From: Acidomonas methanolica
GTDB taxonomy: Bacteria; Pseudomonadota; Alphaproteobacteria; Acetobacterales; Acetobacteraceae
Assembly: GCF_004346035.1 (NCBI RefSeq)
Contig: NZ_SLZN01000013.1
Coordinates: 1 to 64,000, forward strand
Direction of reading: 5' to 3'
DNA: 64,000 nt
This document shows, one piece after another, positions 1 to 8,565 of the stretch. Every line of letters begins with the position of its first letter. Position 1 is the stretch's first letter. The notes under the pieces were generated by a model, which did no database searches, was not told the origin of the DNA, and saw only the letters and a program-made list of their open reading frames with translations. The position numbers and the translations under genes were made by a program.

Positions 1-2
1 CC

Positions 3-149
3 AGGCTGATGGTGTTCACCCTCGTTCAGGCCGCGTCAAAAACCTGGCGACGGCTTCAGGGCGCAAACCAGTTGCCCCGCATCATCGAAGGCGTCATCTT
101 CACCAACGGCGTCGCCAAAACCGACGCCATCACACACAGCGCCGCCTGA
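3..149 (+). pseudogene. IS256-family transposase, C-terminal end (cut by window edge)
   Basis: An open frame runs from the window edge to TGA at 147-149. It encodes 48 residues of the conserved C-terminal tail of IS256/Mutator-type transposases, with the typical stretches LMVFTLVQAASKTWRRL and NQLPRIIEGV. The catalytic domain lies outside the window, so intactness cannot be judged. The bases just after the stop, up to about 180, look like the element's terminal inverted repeat and abut an IS3-family transposase that lacks its N-terminus. This suggests the IS256 element jumped into the IS3 element. The family call is from recognition of the tail motif. Confidence 0.75.
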
Positions 150-180
150 TCAGAACGCGTCACCCAAATTCGTGCATAGC
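148..180. repeat. Probable IS256 right terminal repeat / junction into IS3 orfB
   Basis: The short non-coding stretch after the IS256 stop ends around 'ttcgtgcatagctc'. Immediately after it the reading frame becomes recognisable IS3 OrfB sequence (KTTAPNQLWQTDF). The position is that expected for a terminal inverted repeat, but the partner repeat and the target duplication are outside the window. The exact boundary is uncertain by several bases. Confidence 0.4.
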
Positions 181-845
181 TCGAAGACGACGGCGCCGAA
201 CCAGCTCTGGCAGACCGATTTCACCTATCTCAAGGTGATCGGGTGGGGATGGTTCTACCTGTCGACCCTCCTCGACGATTTCTCGCGGTATATCATCGCC
301 TGGAAGCTCCGCACGACCATGGCGGCGTCCGATGTGACGGACACGCTGGAACTGGCCCTGCAAACCGCGGGGCTCGAACAGGTCACAGTCAGGCACAGGC
401 CGCGCCCGCTCTCCGACAACGGCCCCTGCCACGTCGCCGAAGACCTCGCGAAATGGCTGGATCAGCACGCAATGGACCATGTGCGCGGCGCCCCGAACCA
501 TCCCCGGACGCAGGGAAAGATCGAGCGGTGGCACCAGACCCTCAAGAACCGCGTGCTCCTCGAGCATTACTACCTGCCAGGCAATCTCGAACGGCAGATC
601 GAGGCGTTCGTCGAAAACCATAACCATCGCAGGTATCACGAGAGCCTGAACAATCTCACACCGGCGGATGTCTGGTTCGGACGGGGACAGACCATCCTGA
701 TCGAAGGTGAGCGCATCAAACGCGCCACCATCCAGAAACGGCGCTTGCTTCATCAGCAGCGTGCCGCCTAAACAGCATAACCAGAGGGGCCAGTTCCTCC
801 GTTATCTCACACCATCCAAACTCCCAAATCTTTCGACGACGGACA
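150..845 (+). mobile_element. IS3-family insertion remnant (left end lost under IS256)
   Basis: The right end is placed at 845. The sequence on the opposite strand beginning TGTCCGTCGTCG there interrupts an otherwise continuous minus-strand coding frame (846-992). The left end has been destroyed or is beyond the IS256 element. This is nesting of two elements in one target gene. The boundary at 845/846 is supported by the coding frame next to it, and the left boundary is nominal. Confidence 0.55.
172..771 (+). pseudogene. IS3-family transposase OrfB, 5'-truncated
   Basis: This encodes the integrase core (rve) of an IS3-family transposase: TDFTY carries the first Asp, LSDNGP the second, and GKIERWHQ the Glu, so the DDE triad is present. 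The open frame begins at a GTG at 172 that lies in the IS256 junction. Full OrfB proteins carry an additional N-terminal HTH_21 region, and OrfA is absent, so the gene is probably dead. The 3' end is intact, with stop TAA at 769-771. The non-coding tail runs to about 845, where the element appears to end in ...acggaca, matching the TG...CA ends usual for IS3 elements. Confidence 0.8.
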
Positions 846-992
846 ATGCCAACGCCGCTCGTTAGGATGATCATACCCTTGAATCGAGCCATCCGCGCCG
901 AAGAGAAGGGTCTGCGTGAGAAAGGGTCCTCCCACTTGGCCATAAGCCCACGGAAGGCTCTGTAACCGCTGCACCGTAAGTTTCTGACTCAC
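846..992 (-). pseudogene. 5' fragment of a gene interrupted by the IS3 element
   Basis: Reading the minus strand from GTG at 992 gives exactly 49 codons up to the IS3 end, starting MSQKLTVQRLQSLPWAYGQV. A clear Shine-Dalgarno sequence (aaggag, about 9 nt upstream) precedes the GTG. The segment FGADGSIQGYDHPNERRW resembles a short motif seen in proteins linked to surface-polysaccharide synthesis, but I would not assign a function from 49 residues. The rest of the gene would lie to the left of the IS elements, outside the window. This explains an otherwise empty stretch. Confidence 0.55.
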
Positions 993-1223
993 TGTCTGAT
1001 TCTCCTTGAATCGCCCCCGAAATCATAAGCCGGACACATCAATCAACGGTTCTTCGATCCCTCCAGATGCCTGGCTCATCCCCGCTGTCTACCATAGCAA
1101 CGTTAACATGGCATCACCGGTGGGCGCCCGCTGCTGAGTTCGCCGAATTTTCTGCGGGAGTTTTTCGTAACTTGCTGAAATTCAGAAATCATGACAAAAT
1201 CCACGACGAAAACAAGGTAAGGT

Positions 1224-1736
1224 GTGGAGTTTTGGAGTCGATATAATGAACTTTGTGCTAGGCCCGCTAAGGCGTCACTGGTTTTATTTTGCGATTCCCT
1301 TTTTTTAGCAATCGATTTATATTCCAGGTCAAAGTTTTCTTGGGAAGAAAACCCTCGCTTGGGGGAAATAATTGTACTTTGCGACTGGTGTCTTCTGGTG
1401 CCTATATTATACATTATTTGTTACAGGGCGCTGACAACTAGAGCTCTTGTTATTAGGACTGCAGCCATTTCGTGCGCTGGCCTGTGGATAGCGCATAAAA
1501 TAATTCCTATTGCAAATGGCACTATTATCGCCCGTTTATATTGGATTCGCATTGTGGGAACAGTCGTCGTAGCGATCGCCGAGGCGGTTGCGTTGGTTGC
1601 TGCTCTTAGAGTGATGTTTGGAGGGGAACCTGATCAGGACAAATTGGCTCTAAGCGGTGTGCCTCCGTTCATGGTTAAGCTGATGCTTGCCGAGGCGCGA
1701 TTTTGGCGCTGGGTTTGGAGCAAACTTCGAGAGTAG
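1224..1736 (+). CDS. Hypothetical multi-pass membrane protein, AT-rich
   Basis: A 170-residue protein with GTG start and an upstream aaggtaaggt that can serve as ribosome binding site. Hydrophobic segments fall near residues 17-32, 50-68, 78-92 and 105-130, so perhaps four membrane spans. The C-terminus is charged (RFWRWVWSKLRE). I do not recognise a family. Base composition is far more AT-rich than the rest of the window and codon use differs. It lies between remnants of three IS families, so recent horizontal acquisition is likely. A non-functional relic cannot be excluded. Confidence 0.55.
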   Translation: MEFWSRYNELCARPAKASLVLFCDSLFLAIDLYSRSKFSWEENPRLGEIIVLCDWCLLVPILYIICYRALTTRALVIRTAAISCAGLWIAHKIIPIANGTIIARLYWIRIVGTVVVAIAEAVALVAALRVMFGGEPDQDKLALSGVPPFMVKLMLAEARFWRWVWSKLRE

Positions 1737-1766
1737 ATTAAATACGGGCAGGTGATCAGGTCATGG

Positions 1767-2125
1767 GGTGCCGTCACGTTAACTTTGGTTATGCACGTAG
1801 CAGCCCAGCATGTTGGCTTCAGGCGGCGGGAGTGGTCGCACGGTTCCATTGGGCGAAAGCCCGGAGACGGTGGACGTGTCGGGCCGGGGCAGTGTTGATG
1901 GAGGCGGGCGGGACGAAGAGGTTGCGTAAGGGCGAAAAAGACGGAGATGAAACGCTGGCATCCGCCTGGTGAACGGAATTTCTGCATGACCCGCTCCCGT
2001 TTTCGTAAGGGCAGATGGCTGTTTTCGGCGCGGTTGTTCAGTCCCTGCGGATTCGTCGTTCGACATCGGTCTGCCGGGCCGGGACGTAAGGGAGCCGCGA
2101 CCCGGACGCAGCGGATCGGACCGCA
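1767..2125 (-). pseudogene. IS6-family transposase remnant, frameshifted
   Basis: The minus strand encodes the hallmark IS6 C-terminal block NNRAENSHLPLRKRERVM, then QKFRSPGGCQRFISV. The frame then shifts by one base, and the following frame carries NLFVPPAS...RAFAQWNRATTPAA with a stop at 1819-1821. A second shift separates the NNRAEN block from an upstream piece resembling the preceding IS6 segment (2045-2125). The catalytic N-terminal two-thirds is missing. Around 1767-1784, 'ggtgccgtcacgttaac' sits where the terminal repeat would be. It is a decayed, truncated copy and cannot make an active protein. Confidence 0.7.
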
Positions 2126-2431
2126 AGGGGGATTGTAAGGCCGTGCCGGAGGCGGCTAATATCCTGATCCGGATTCCGGCGTCGTGCAGTCGTCAATTTT
2201 TCGGCGCGTCATATGCGAATGCCTGTTCCGGACAAGAAGAACCGCTTGCGGGGATGACGGCTTTGGAGAAGATCGTGGCGTTTCCGATATCGTCGCGGCT
2301 TCCGTTGACTCCCGGCTTGTGTGTCATGACCCCCCGCGTTGCGCGACGTTGCGGTTTCCGACGCAGTTGACGGCGCAATGATGTCCATCCATGCGGCGGG
2401 AGCGGAAAGACGTTTCATATTCCGGTCGCAC
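2126..2431. other. Intergenic scar between IS6 remnant and MFS gene
   Basis: About 300 bases with short open frames only, none with a convincing ribosome binding site or family match. The likely content is leftover sequence from the IS insertions plus the promoter of the MFS gene at the right end. I see no RNA gene or repeat in it. Confidence 0.4.
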
Positions 2432-3664
2432 ATGCAGATTCGGACCCGCGCCACCTGGGCGTTGTGCGCGCTCAATTTCTTCATGGCGGACATGCAGGCG
2501 GGCATTGGCCCGTTTCTGGGCGTTTTCCTGCAACATCACGGATGGCACCCCGGCCCCATCGGCTCGGTCATGACGGCGGGCGGCATCGCGGGGATGCTCG
2601 TGACCATCCCCGCGGGCGCCTTCATCGACCATACGACGAAAAAGCGTCTCACCGTCGTCGTGACGGGGCTTTGCACCGTCCTCGCTTCCTTTCTGATCCT
2701 TTGGTCGCAGACGCCGCTCGTCGTCACGGCGAGCCAGCTCGCGACCGCCATCGCCGGGGCTGCGATCGGGCCGACCGTGGCGGGCATGACGCTGGGGATC
2801 GTCCGGCAAAGCGGCTTCACCGCACAGATGGGCCGGAACCAGGCCTGGAACCATGCCGGGAACATGGTGGGCGCCGGCCTGTCGGGCTGGCTCGGCTGGC
2901 GCTTCGGCATGACGGCGATCTTTTTCCTGGCCGCCGCGTTCGGCGCGCTCGCCATCGCCTCCGTCCTCAGAGTGCCCGAAGACGCGATAGACCATCAGGC
3001 CGCCAGAGGACTGGAAGAGAGCGGACTGGAAGCAAGCGGAACCAATGACGCGAAGACCGCCGCGCGGGCCGAGGGGTTGAGGCCGTTTCTGCATCACAAG
3101 CCTTTGCTGGTCCTTGCGGCGTCCCTCGCCTGCTTTCATCTCGGCAACGCGGCGATGCTGCCACTCTACGGCATGGCGGTCGTCAGCGCGGGCAAGGGCG
3201 ATCCCGCGATGTTCACGGCGACCACGGTCGTCGTCGCGCAAGGCGTCATGATTCTCGCCAGCCTCGCCGCGATGCGGCTCGTCGCCCGCTGGGGCTATTG
3301 GCCGGTCCTGCTCATGTCCTTCGCGGCGCTGCCCTTGCGCGGCGCGCTGGCCGGGAGCTTCATCACGCATTGGGGAGTGTGGCCTGTCCAGGCGCTCGAC
3401 GGCATCGGGGCCGGGTTGCAGAGCGTCGCCGTGCCCGGTCTCGTCGCGCGGCTGCTGGACCGGACGGGGCGCGTCAATGTCGGCCAGGGCGTCGTGATGA
3501 CGGCGCAGGGCGTGGGCGCGTCGCTGTCGCCCGCTCTCGGAGGCTGGCTCGCCCAGGACCTGGGCTACGCCGCCGCCTTCCATGTGCTGGGCGCCATCGC
3601 CGTCCTTTCGCTCGTCCTCTGGATCGGCTTCGGCCGGGCGATTCGTTCCGCCAGTGCGCCATGA
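2432..3664 (+). CDS. MFS transporter
   Basis: A 410-residue major facilitator with about twelve hydrophobic segments in two halves, split by a charged central loop near residues 190-215 (RGLEESGLEASGTNDAKTAAR). The N-terminal half has the MFS pattern of a cytoplasmic loop with basic residues (DHTTKKRLTVV) after the second helix. The frame is open further upstream, but the ATG at 2432 begins MQIRTRATWALCALNFF directly before helix 1 and is preferred. The substrate is unknown. Its stop overlaps the ArsB-like gene start by four bases (ATGA), so the two are probably co-translated. Confidence 0.8.
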   Translation: MQIRTRATWALCALNFFMADMQAGIGPFLGVFLQHHGWHPGPIGSVMTAGGIAGMLVTIPAGAFIDHTTKKRLTVVVTGLCTVLASFLILWSQTPLVVTASQLATAIAGAAIGPTVAGMTLGIVRQSGFTAQMGRNQAWNHAGNMVGAGLSGWLGWRFGMTAIFFLAAAFGALAIASVLRVPEDAIDHQAARGLEESGLEASGTNDAKTAARAEGLRPFLHHKPLLVLAASLACFHLGNAAMLPLYGMAVVSAGKGDPAMFTATTVVVAQGVMILASLAAMRLVARWGYWPVLLMSFAALPLRGALAGSFITHWGVWPVQALDGIGAGLQSVAVPGLVARLLDRTGRVNVGQGVVMTAQGVGASLSPALGGWLAQDLGYAAAFHVLGAIAVLSLVLWIGFGRAIRSASAP

Positions 3665-4911
3665 CCGTGACTGACGCGATCTGGGCGATCGCCGCGCTGG
3701 CCACGGCGGGCGTCATCGTGCGACCCTGGCGGGTGCCGGAATGGATCTGGGCGGTGGCGGGGAGCGTGCTGCTGGTCGCGGCGGGGCTCATGCCGGTCGC
3801 CGCCGCCGGCGCAGCCGTGGTGAGGGGCCTCGATGTCTATCTCTTCCTGAGCGGCATGATGCTGCTGAGCGAGGCCGCGCGCGAGAACGGGGTTTTCGAC
3901 TGGATCGCGATGGCGGCGGCCGGGCACGCCGCGGGCTCGTCGACGCGGCTGTTCACGCTGGTCTATCTCGCCGGGATCGCGGTGACGGCCCTCATGTCCA
4001 ACGACGCGACCGCCGTGGTGCTGACGCCCGCGGTTTTCGCCGCCGCGACGCGGGCGAAGGCCGATCCTCTGCCGATGCTGTTCGCCTGCGCGCTGATCGC
4101 CAACGCGGCGAGTTTCGTTCTGCCGATCTCCAACCCGGCGAATATCGTGCTATATGACGGCAGTCTGCCCGCCCTCACCCGATGGCTGACGTCCTTCGCC
4201 CTGCCGTCGCTCGGCGCCATCGTCGTCACTTATATCGTCCTGCGCCTCGTCTATCGCGAGCAACTGAGGGGCAGTTGCGCCGCCCATGTCGGGACGGCGC
4301 CGCTCGGCGCGGGCGGCAAGGCGGCGCTCTGCGGCATCCTGCTGACCGCTCTCCTGCTGGTGACGTTCTCCGTCTTCGGCCGGCCGCTGGGACTGCCGAC
4401 GGCGTTGGCGGGGCTGGCGACGGCGCTGGGTGTCTCGGCGCTCGGGCGGCGCTCGCCGCTCGCACTGGCGCGTGGCGTGTCCTGGGGGGTTCTGCCGCTC
4501 GTGGCCGGTCTTTTCGTGCTGGTGGAGGCAGTGGACCGCACCGGCCTCGTCAGCCGGATCGCCACGGCGCTCGGAGGGGCGGCGCGGCATGATGCCGGGG
4601 CGACGGCGCTCTGGTCGGGCACGATTCTCGCCTTCGCGTCCAACCTGACGAACAACCTGCCCGCCGGGCTGGTCGCCAGCACGGCGATCGGCCAGGCGCA
4701 TGTGCCGCACCTCGTCGTGGACAGCCTGCTGATCGGCGTCGATCTCGGCCCCAATCTTTCGATCACTGGCTCGCTGGCGACGATCCTCTGGCTCCAGGCG
4801 ATCCGCCGCGAGGGCGAGGACGTCAGTTTCCTGCAATTCCTGAAACTGGGCGCCATCGCAATGCCCACCGCCCTGGCCGCCGCTTTGGGCGCGCGGCTCT
4901 GGATCGGGTAG
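3661..4911 (+). CDS. ArsB/SLC13-type anion permease
   Basis: A 416-residue integral membrane protein of the ArsB/NhaD/SLC13 ion transporter group. Diagnostic stretches are SNDATAVVLTPAV (from about residue 113), ISNPANIV (about 157) and SNLTNNLPAG (about 327), the paired helix-hairpin motifs of this fold. ArsB proteins export arsenite or antimonite using the membrane potential. No arsR, arsC or arsA is adjacent, so the substrate may be another anion. The start overlaps the stop of the MFS gene (ATGA at 3661), which excludes the longer upstream frame as coding. Confidence 0.8.
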   Translation: MTVTDAIWAIAALATAGVIVRPWRVPEWIWAVAGSVLLVAAGLMPVAAAGAAVVRGLDVYLFLSGMMLLSEAARENGVFDWIAMAAAGHAAGSSTRLFTLVYLAGIAVTALMSNDATAVVLTPAVFAAATRAKADPLPMLFACALIANAASFVLPISNPANIVLYDGSLPALTRWLTSFALPSLGAIVVTYIVLRLVYREQLRGSCAAHVGTAPLGAGGKAALCGILLTALLLVTFSVFGRPLGLPTALAGLATALGVSALGRRSPLALARGVSWGVLPLVAGLFVLVEAVDRTGLVSRIATALGGAARHDAGATALWSGTILAFASNLTNNLPAGLVASTAIGQAHVPHLVVDSLLIGVDLGPNLSITGSLATILWLQAIRREGEDVSFLQFLKLGAIAMPTALAAALGARLWIG

Positions 4912-4993
4912 GCGGACAGACTCCGACTCCGGACGCGCCCGATCTGAAAATCCGGGCGTTGAAATCCGTCACGGGCCTCGCCATGTCACGATC

Positions 4994-5410
4994 ATGATAG
5001 ATGCCGGCGTTCTTACTGGAGATATCCTGCCACCCATCGGGGCCGACACGGCCCGTCGTTTGCGGCGCGTCAAACGGCTGGCTTGGCTGCTGGACGCTGC
5101 CTTCCGCCTGCCGGGCACACGGTTCCGGCTGGGGATCGATGCGCTGATCGGGCTGATCCCCGGCGGCGGAAATGTCGTGATGGGGCTGATTTCGCTCTAC
5201 ATCGTTCTGGAGGCGTGGCGCATGGGCGTGCCGAACGATCTGCTCCTGCGCATGGTGGGGAATGTCGCCGTCGAGACGGTGGTCGATACCGTGCCTCTCG
5301 CAGGCGATCTGTTCGACGCCGCCTTCAAGGCCAATCTGCGGAATGTCGCCCTGATCGAGCGTCATCTGAACGGCCGCCCGATGTCGGGTCCAGGGCGTAC
5401 CGCGGCGTGA
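4994..5410 (+). CDS. DUF4112 domain protein
   Basis: A 138-residue protein with the DUF4112 signature: RRVKRLAWLLDAAFRLPG, then IDALIGLIPGGGNVVMG with a hydrophobic helix, then VPLAGDLFDAAFKANLRN. The central segment (about residues 50-75) is probably membrane-embedded. The family is common in alphaproteobacteria and has no established role. It is monocistronic here, 82 bp after the ArsB-like gene and 116 bp before sucA. Confidence 0.75.
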   Translation: MIDAGVLTGDILPPIGADTARRLRRVKRLAWLLDAAFRLPGTRFRLGIDALIGLIPGGGNVVMGLISLYIVLEAWRMGVPNDLLLRMVGNVAVETVVDTVPLAGDLFDAAFKANLRNVALIERHLNGRPMSGPGRTAA

Positions 5411-5526
5411 GTACAGGCCGACGCCCGATCCGCCGCCGCTGAAAAGGCTTGGGTCCGCGCCGTCATCCGGTCTATTCGCAACAGGGTCGCTAGAGCGTCG
5501 AAACGGACGGAGGGGATGGACCAGCC

Positions 5527-8418
5527 ATGGGTGAAATCGGCTTTTCCAGCATGTTGAACGGGGCGAATACGGTGTATCTCGCGGACCTTCAGGCGCGCTG
5601 GGCGCAGGACCCGAACAGCGTGGACCCGTCCTTCGCGCAGTTCTTCGCGACGCTCGACGACGAGAGCGCCCGGATTCTCGCCGATGCGAGCGGCGCGAGC
5701 TGGGCGCCGCACCACTCCTTCATCGAGGGCATCGAGGGGGGGACGTCCGTCAACGAGGCCGAACGCATGGCGCCGATGGCCCCGGCGACTCCGGCCGGGC
5801 TCGCGGGTTCCATCGATGACAGCCTGCGCGCCGTCCAGTTGATGCGGGCCTATCGCGTGCGCGGCCATCTGGAGGCGCGACTCGATCCGCTCGGGCTGAA
5901 AATCCCGGCGCCCCATGCCGATCTCGATCCGGCGACCTATGGATTCGGCGAGGACGACCGGGAACGGCCGATCTATCTCGGCCGGGTTCTGCACGCGCTG
6001 ATGCCCGACCGGGACGCCGCGACCATCCATGAACTCGTCGCCGCCCTGCGCGCGACCTATTGCGGGTCGATCGGCGCGGAATTCATGCATATCCAGGCGG
6101 CGGACCAGCGCGCCTGGATCCAGAAGCGGCTGGAAGGCGACAACTGGCAGGCCGGGCTGCCCGCCGACGCCAGAAAGGTGGTCCTGACGCAACTGACCGA
6201 GGCGGAAGGCTTCGAGAGCTTCTGCCAGAAGCGCTATACCGGCACGAAGCGCTTCGGACTGGAAGGCAGCGAAATCACGATTCCGGTGCTGCATGCGATC
6301 ATCGACCAGTCGGTGCGCAGCGGCACGGCGTCCGTTTCGCTGGGCATGGCCCATCGCGGGCGGTTGAACACCATGGCGAACATCGTGCAGAAGCCCTTCG
6401 CCGCGATTTTCAGCGAGTTCGCCGGGGCGAGCTTCAAGCCGGGCGACGTGCAGGGCTCCGGCGACGTGAAATACCATCTCGGCACGGCGGCGACGCTGCG
6501 CGTGGCGGGGCACGACGTGCGCGTGTCGCTGCTGCCCAATCCCTCGCATCTCGAAGCCGTCGATCCGGTGGTGGTCGGCCGCGTGCGCGCCTTGCAGGAT
6601 CGCGACGGCTCCGTCGGCAAGGCGGAGCGCCACCGGCATCTCGGCGTTCTGGTTCATGGCGACGCCGCTTTCGCGGGGCAGGGCATCGTGTATGAGACCA
6701 TGGCGATGTCGCAACTGATCGGCTACCGCACCGGGGGCACCGTCCATGTGGTGACGAACAACCAGATCGGCTTCACGACGGTCTCCGCCCATGCCTATTC
6801 CGGCATGTATTGCACGGATATCGCCAAGGCGGTTCAGGCGCCGATCCTGCATGTGAATGGCGACGATCCGGACGCCGCGGTGTATGCGGCGCGGCTGTCG
6901 GCCGATTTCCGCCGGGAATTCGCGACCGATATCGTGCTCGATCTGGTCGGGTATCGCCGTCATGGCCATAACGAGGCGGACGAACCGGCCTTCACGCAGC
7001 CGGTGATGTATCAGGCCATCGCCGCGCGCCCGACGCTGCGGACGCTCTATGCGCAGAAGCTGGCGGAAGAGGGAGTGATGGACAAGGCCCTGTCCGATGC
7101 GCAGTGGCAGGACTTCCAGGATCATCTCCAGGCCGAATTCGAAGTGGCCAAGGGCTACAAGCCCAATCTCGCCGACTGGATGGATACCGGGCAGGATCCG
7201 AGCCAGATCGCGCAGGGCCGCAAGGCGGGCGAGCCGCTGACCGGGATCGGCGAGACGGCATTGGAGGAAATCGGCCGCGCGATGACGCAGGTGCCGAAGG
7301 ATTTCACGCTGCACCCGCGCCTCAAGCGCGTGATCCAGGCGCGGGCGGACGCGATCGAAGGCGGGGACGGCATCGACTGGGCGACGGGCGAGGCGCTGGC
7401 CTTCGGGAGTCTGATGCTCGAAGGGCATCGCGTGCGCCTGTCCGGCGAGGACTGCCAGCGCGGCACGTTCAGCCAGCGTCACGCGGTGCTGATCGACCAG
7501 AAGACGCAGACGGAATATACGCCGCTCAACGCGATGCCGAATGCGCGGGCGAAGCTGGAAGTCTATAATTCGCTGCTGTCGGAATTCGGCGTGCTCGGTT
7601 TCGAATACGGCTACAGCCTGACCGATCCCGCGACATTGGTGTTGTGGGAAGCGCAGTTCGGCGATTTCGCGAACGGCGCGCAGGTCATCATCGACCAGTT
7701 CATCGCGTCGGGCGAGACGAAATGGCTCCGCACCTCGGCGCTGGTGATGCTTTTGCCGCACGGCTTCGAGGGACAGGGGCCGGAACATTCCTCCGCGCGG
7801 CTGGAGCGCTATCTCCAACTTTGCGCCGAGGACAACATGCGCGTGGGCAACATCACCACCCCGGCGAACTATTTCCACGCGCTGCGCCGCCAGCTTTTCC
7901 CCGGATCGCGCAAGCCCCTGGTGCTGATGACGCCGAAATCGCTGCTGCGGAACAAGGCCGCCGTGTCGAAGCTGGCGGATTTCCTGCCCGGCACGGCGTT
8001 CCAGCCGGTTCTGGCGGAGACGGACGAACTGGCGCCGGATGTGGAAATCAGCCGCGTCGTCCTGTGCAGCGGCAAGGTCTATTATGACCTGCATGCCGCA
8101 CGGCAGGAGGCCGGACGGCGCGACATCGCGATCCTGCGTCTGGAGCAGTTCTATCCCTTCCCGCAGGCCGATCTGGCCGCCGCACTCGCGCGCTACCCGA
8201 ACGCCACCGTCATCTGGTGCCAGGAAGAGCCGGAGAACAGCGGAGCGTGGAGCTTCGTCGATCGGCGCATCGAGAAGACGCTGACGGCGGTCGGGCACAA
8301 GGCGGGCCGTCCGTCCTATGTCGGACGTCCGGAAGGCGCGTCGCCTGCGACGGGTCTGGCGAGCGAACACGTCGCGCAGCAGCAGCAGCTCATCGCGGAG
8401 GCGCTCGGCCTGGCGTGA
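5527..8418 (+). CDS. sucA: 2-oxoglutarate dehydrogenase E1 component
   Basis: A 963-residue thiamine-diphosphate enzyme that decarboxylates 2-oxoglutarate in the TCA cycle and passes the succinyl group to the E2 lipoyl domain. Visible features are the N-terminal segment NTVYLADLQARWAQDP used to contact E2, GMAHRGRLN near residue 273, GDVKYHLG near 312, and the C-terminal RLEQFYPFP...WCQEEPENSGAW block. The length is typical. An ATG follows a purine-rich ggaggggatgg. Unusually, sucB and lpd do not follow; the next gene is gltX. The E2 and E3 subunits must be encoded elsewhere if the complex operates. Confidence 0.97.
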   Translation: MGEIGFSSMLNGANTVYLADLQARWAQDPNSVDPSFAQFFATLDDESARILADASGASWAPHHSFIEGIEGGTSVNEAERMAPMAPATPAGLAGSIDDSLRAVQLMRAYRVRGHLEARLDPLGLKIPAPHADLDPATYGFGEDDRERPIYLGRVLHALMPDRDAATIHELVAALRATYCGSIGAEFMHIQAADQRAWIQKRLEGDNWQAGLPADARKVVLTQLTEAEGFESFCQKRYTGTKRFGLEGSEITIPVLHAIIDQSVRSGTASVSLGMAHRGRLNTMANIVQKPFAAIFSEFAGASFKPGDVQGSGDVKYHLGTAATLRVAGHDVRVSLLPNPSHLEAVDPVVVGRVRALQDRDGSVGKAERHRHLGVLVHGDAAFAGQGIVYETMAMSQLIGYRTGGTVHVVTNNQIGFTTVSAHAYSGMYCTDIAKAVQAPILHVNGDDPDAAVYAARLSADFRREFATDIVLDLVGYRRHGHNEADEPAFTQPVMYQAIAARPTLRTLYAQKLAEEGVMDKALSDAQWQDFQDHLQAEFEVAKGYKPNLADWMDTGQDPSQIAQGRKAGEPLTGIGETALEEIGRAMTQVPKDFTLHPRLKRVIQARADAIEGGDGIDWATGEALAFGSLMLEGHRVRLSGEDCQRGTFSQRHAVLIDQKTQTEYTPLNAMPNARAKLEVYNSLLSEFGVLGFEYGYSLTDPATLVLWEAQFGDFANGAQVIIDQFIASGETKWLRTSALVMLLPHGFEGQGPEHSSARLERYLQLCAEDNMRVGNITTPANYFHALRRQLFPGSRKPLVLMTPKSLLRNKAAVSKLADFLPGTAFQPVLAETDELAPDVEISRVVLCSGKVYYDLHAARQEAGRRDIAILRLEQFYPFPQADLAAALARYPNATVIWCQEEPENSGAWSFVDRRIEKTLTAVGHKAGRPSYVGRPEGASPATGLASEHVAQQQQLIAEALGLA

Positions 8419-8565
8419 CCGTTGTCCTCCGCTCGCGGCGGATCGGTCCCGCCCCTGCCTGAAGTCAAGGGAGCCGAGAAGGCGTAAGCGGGACGGGCGG
8501 CCGGGACACGCTCGACCCGACGCCTCCACTTCATGCGCGCGGTCGGGCATGCTAAGGGAGCGCGC

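Noticed and set aside
2143-2370. 75-codon plus-strand ORF before the MFS gene
   Set aside because: No good ribosome binding site, no family resemblance, and it lies in the IS6 scar.
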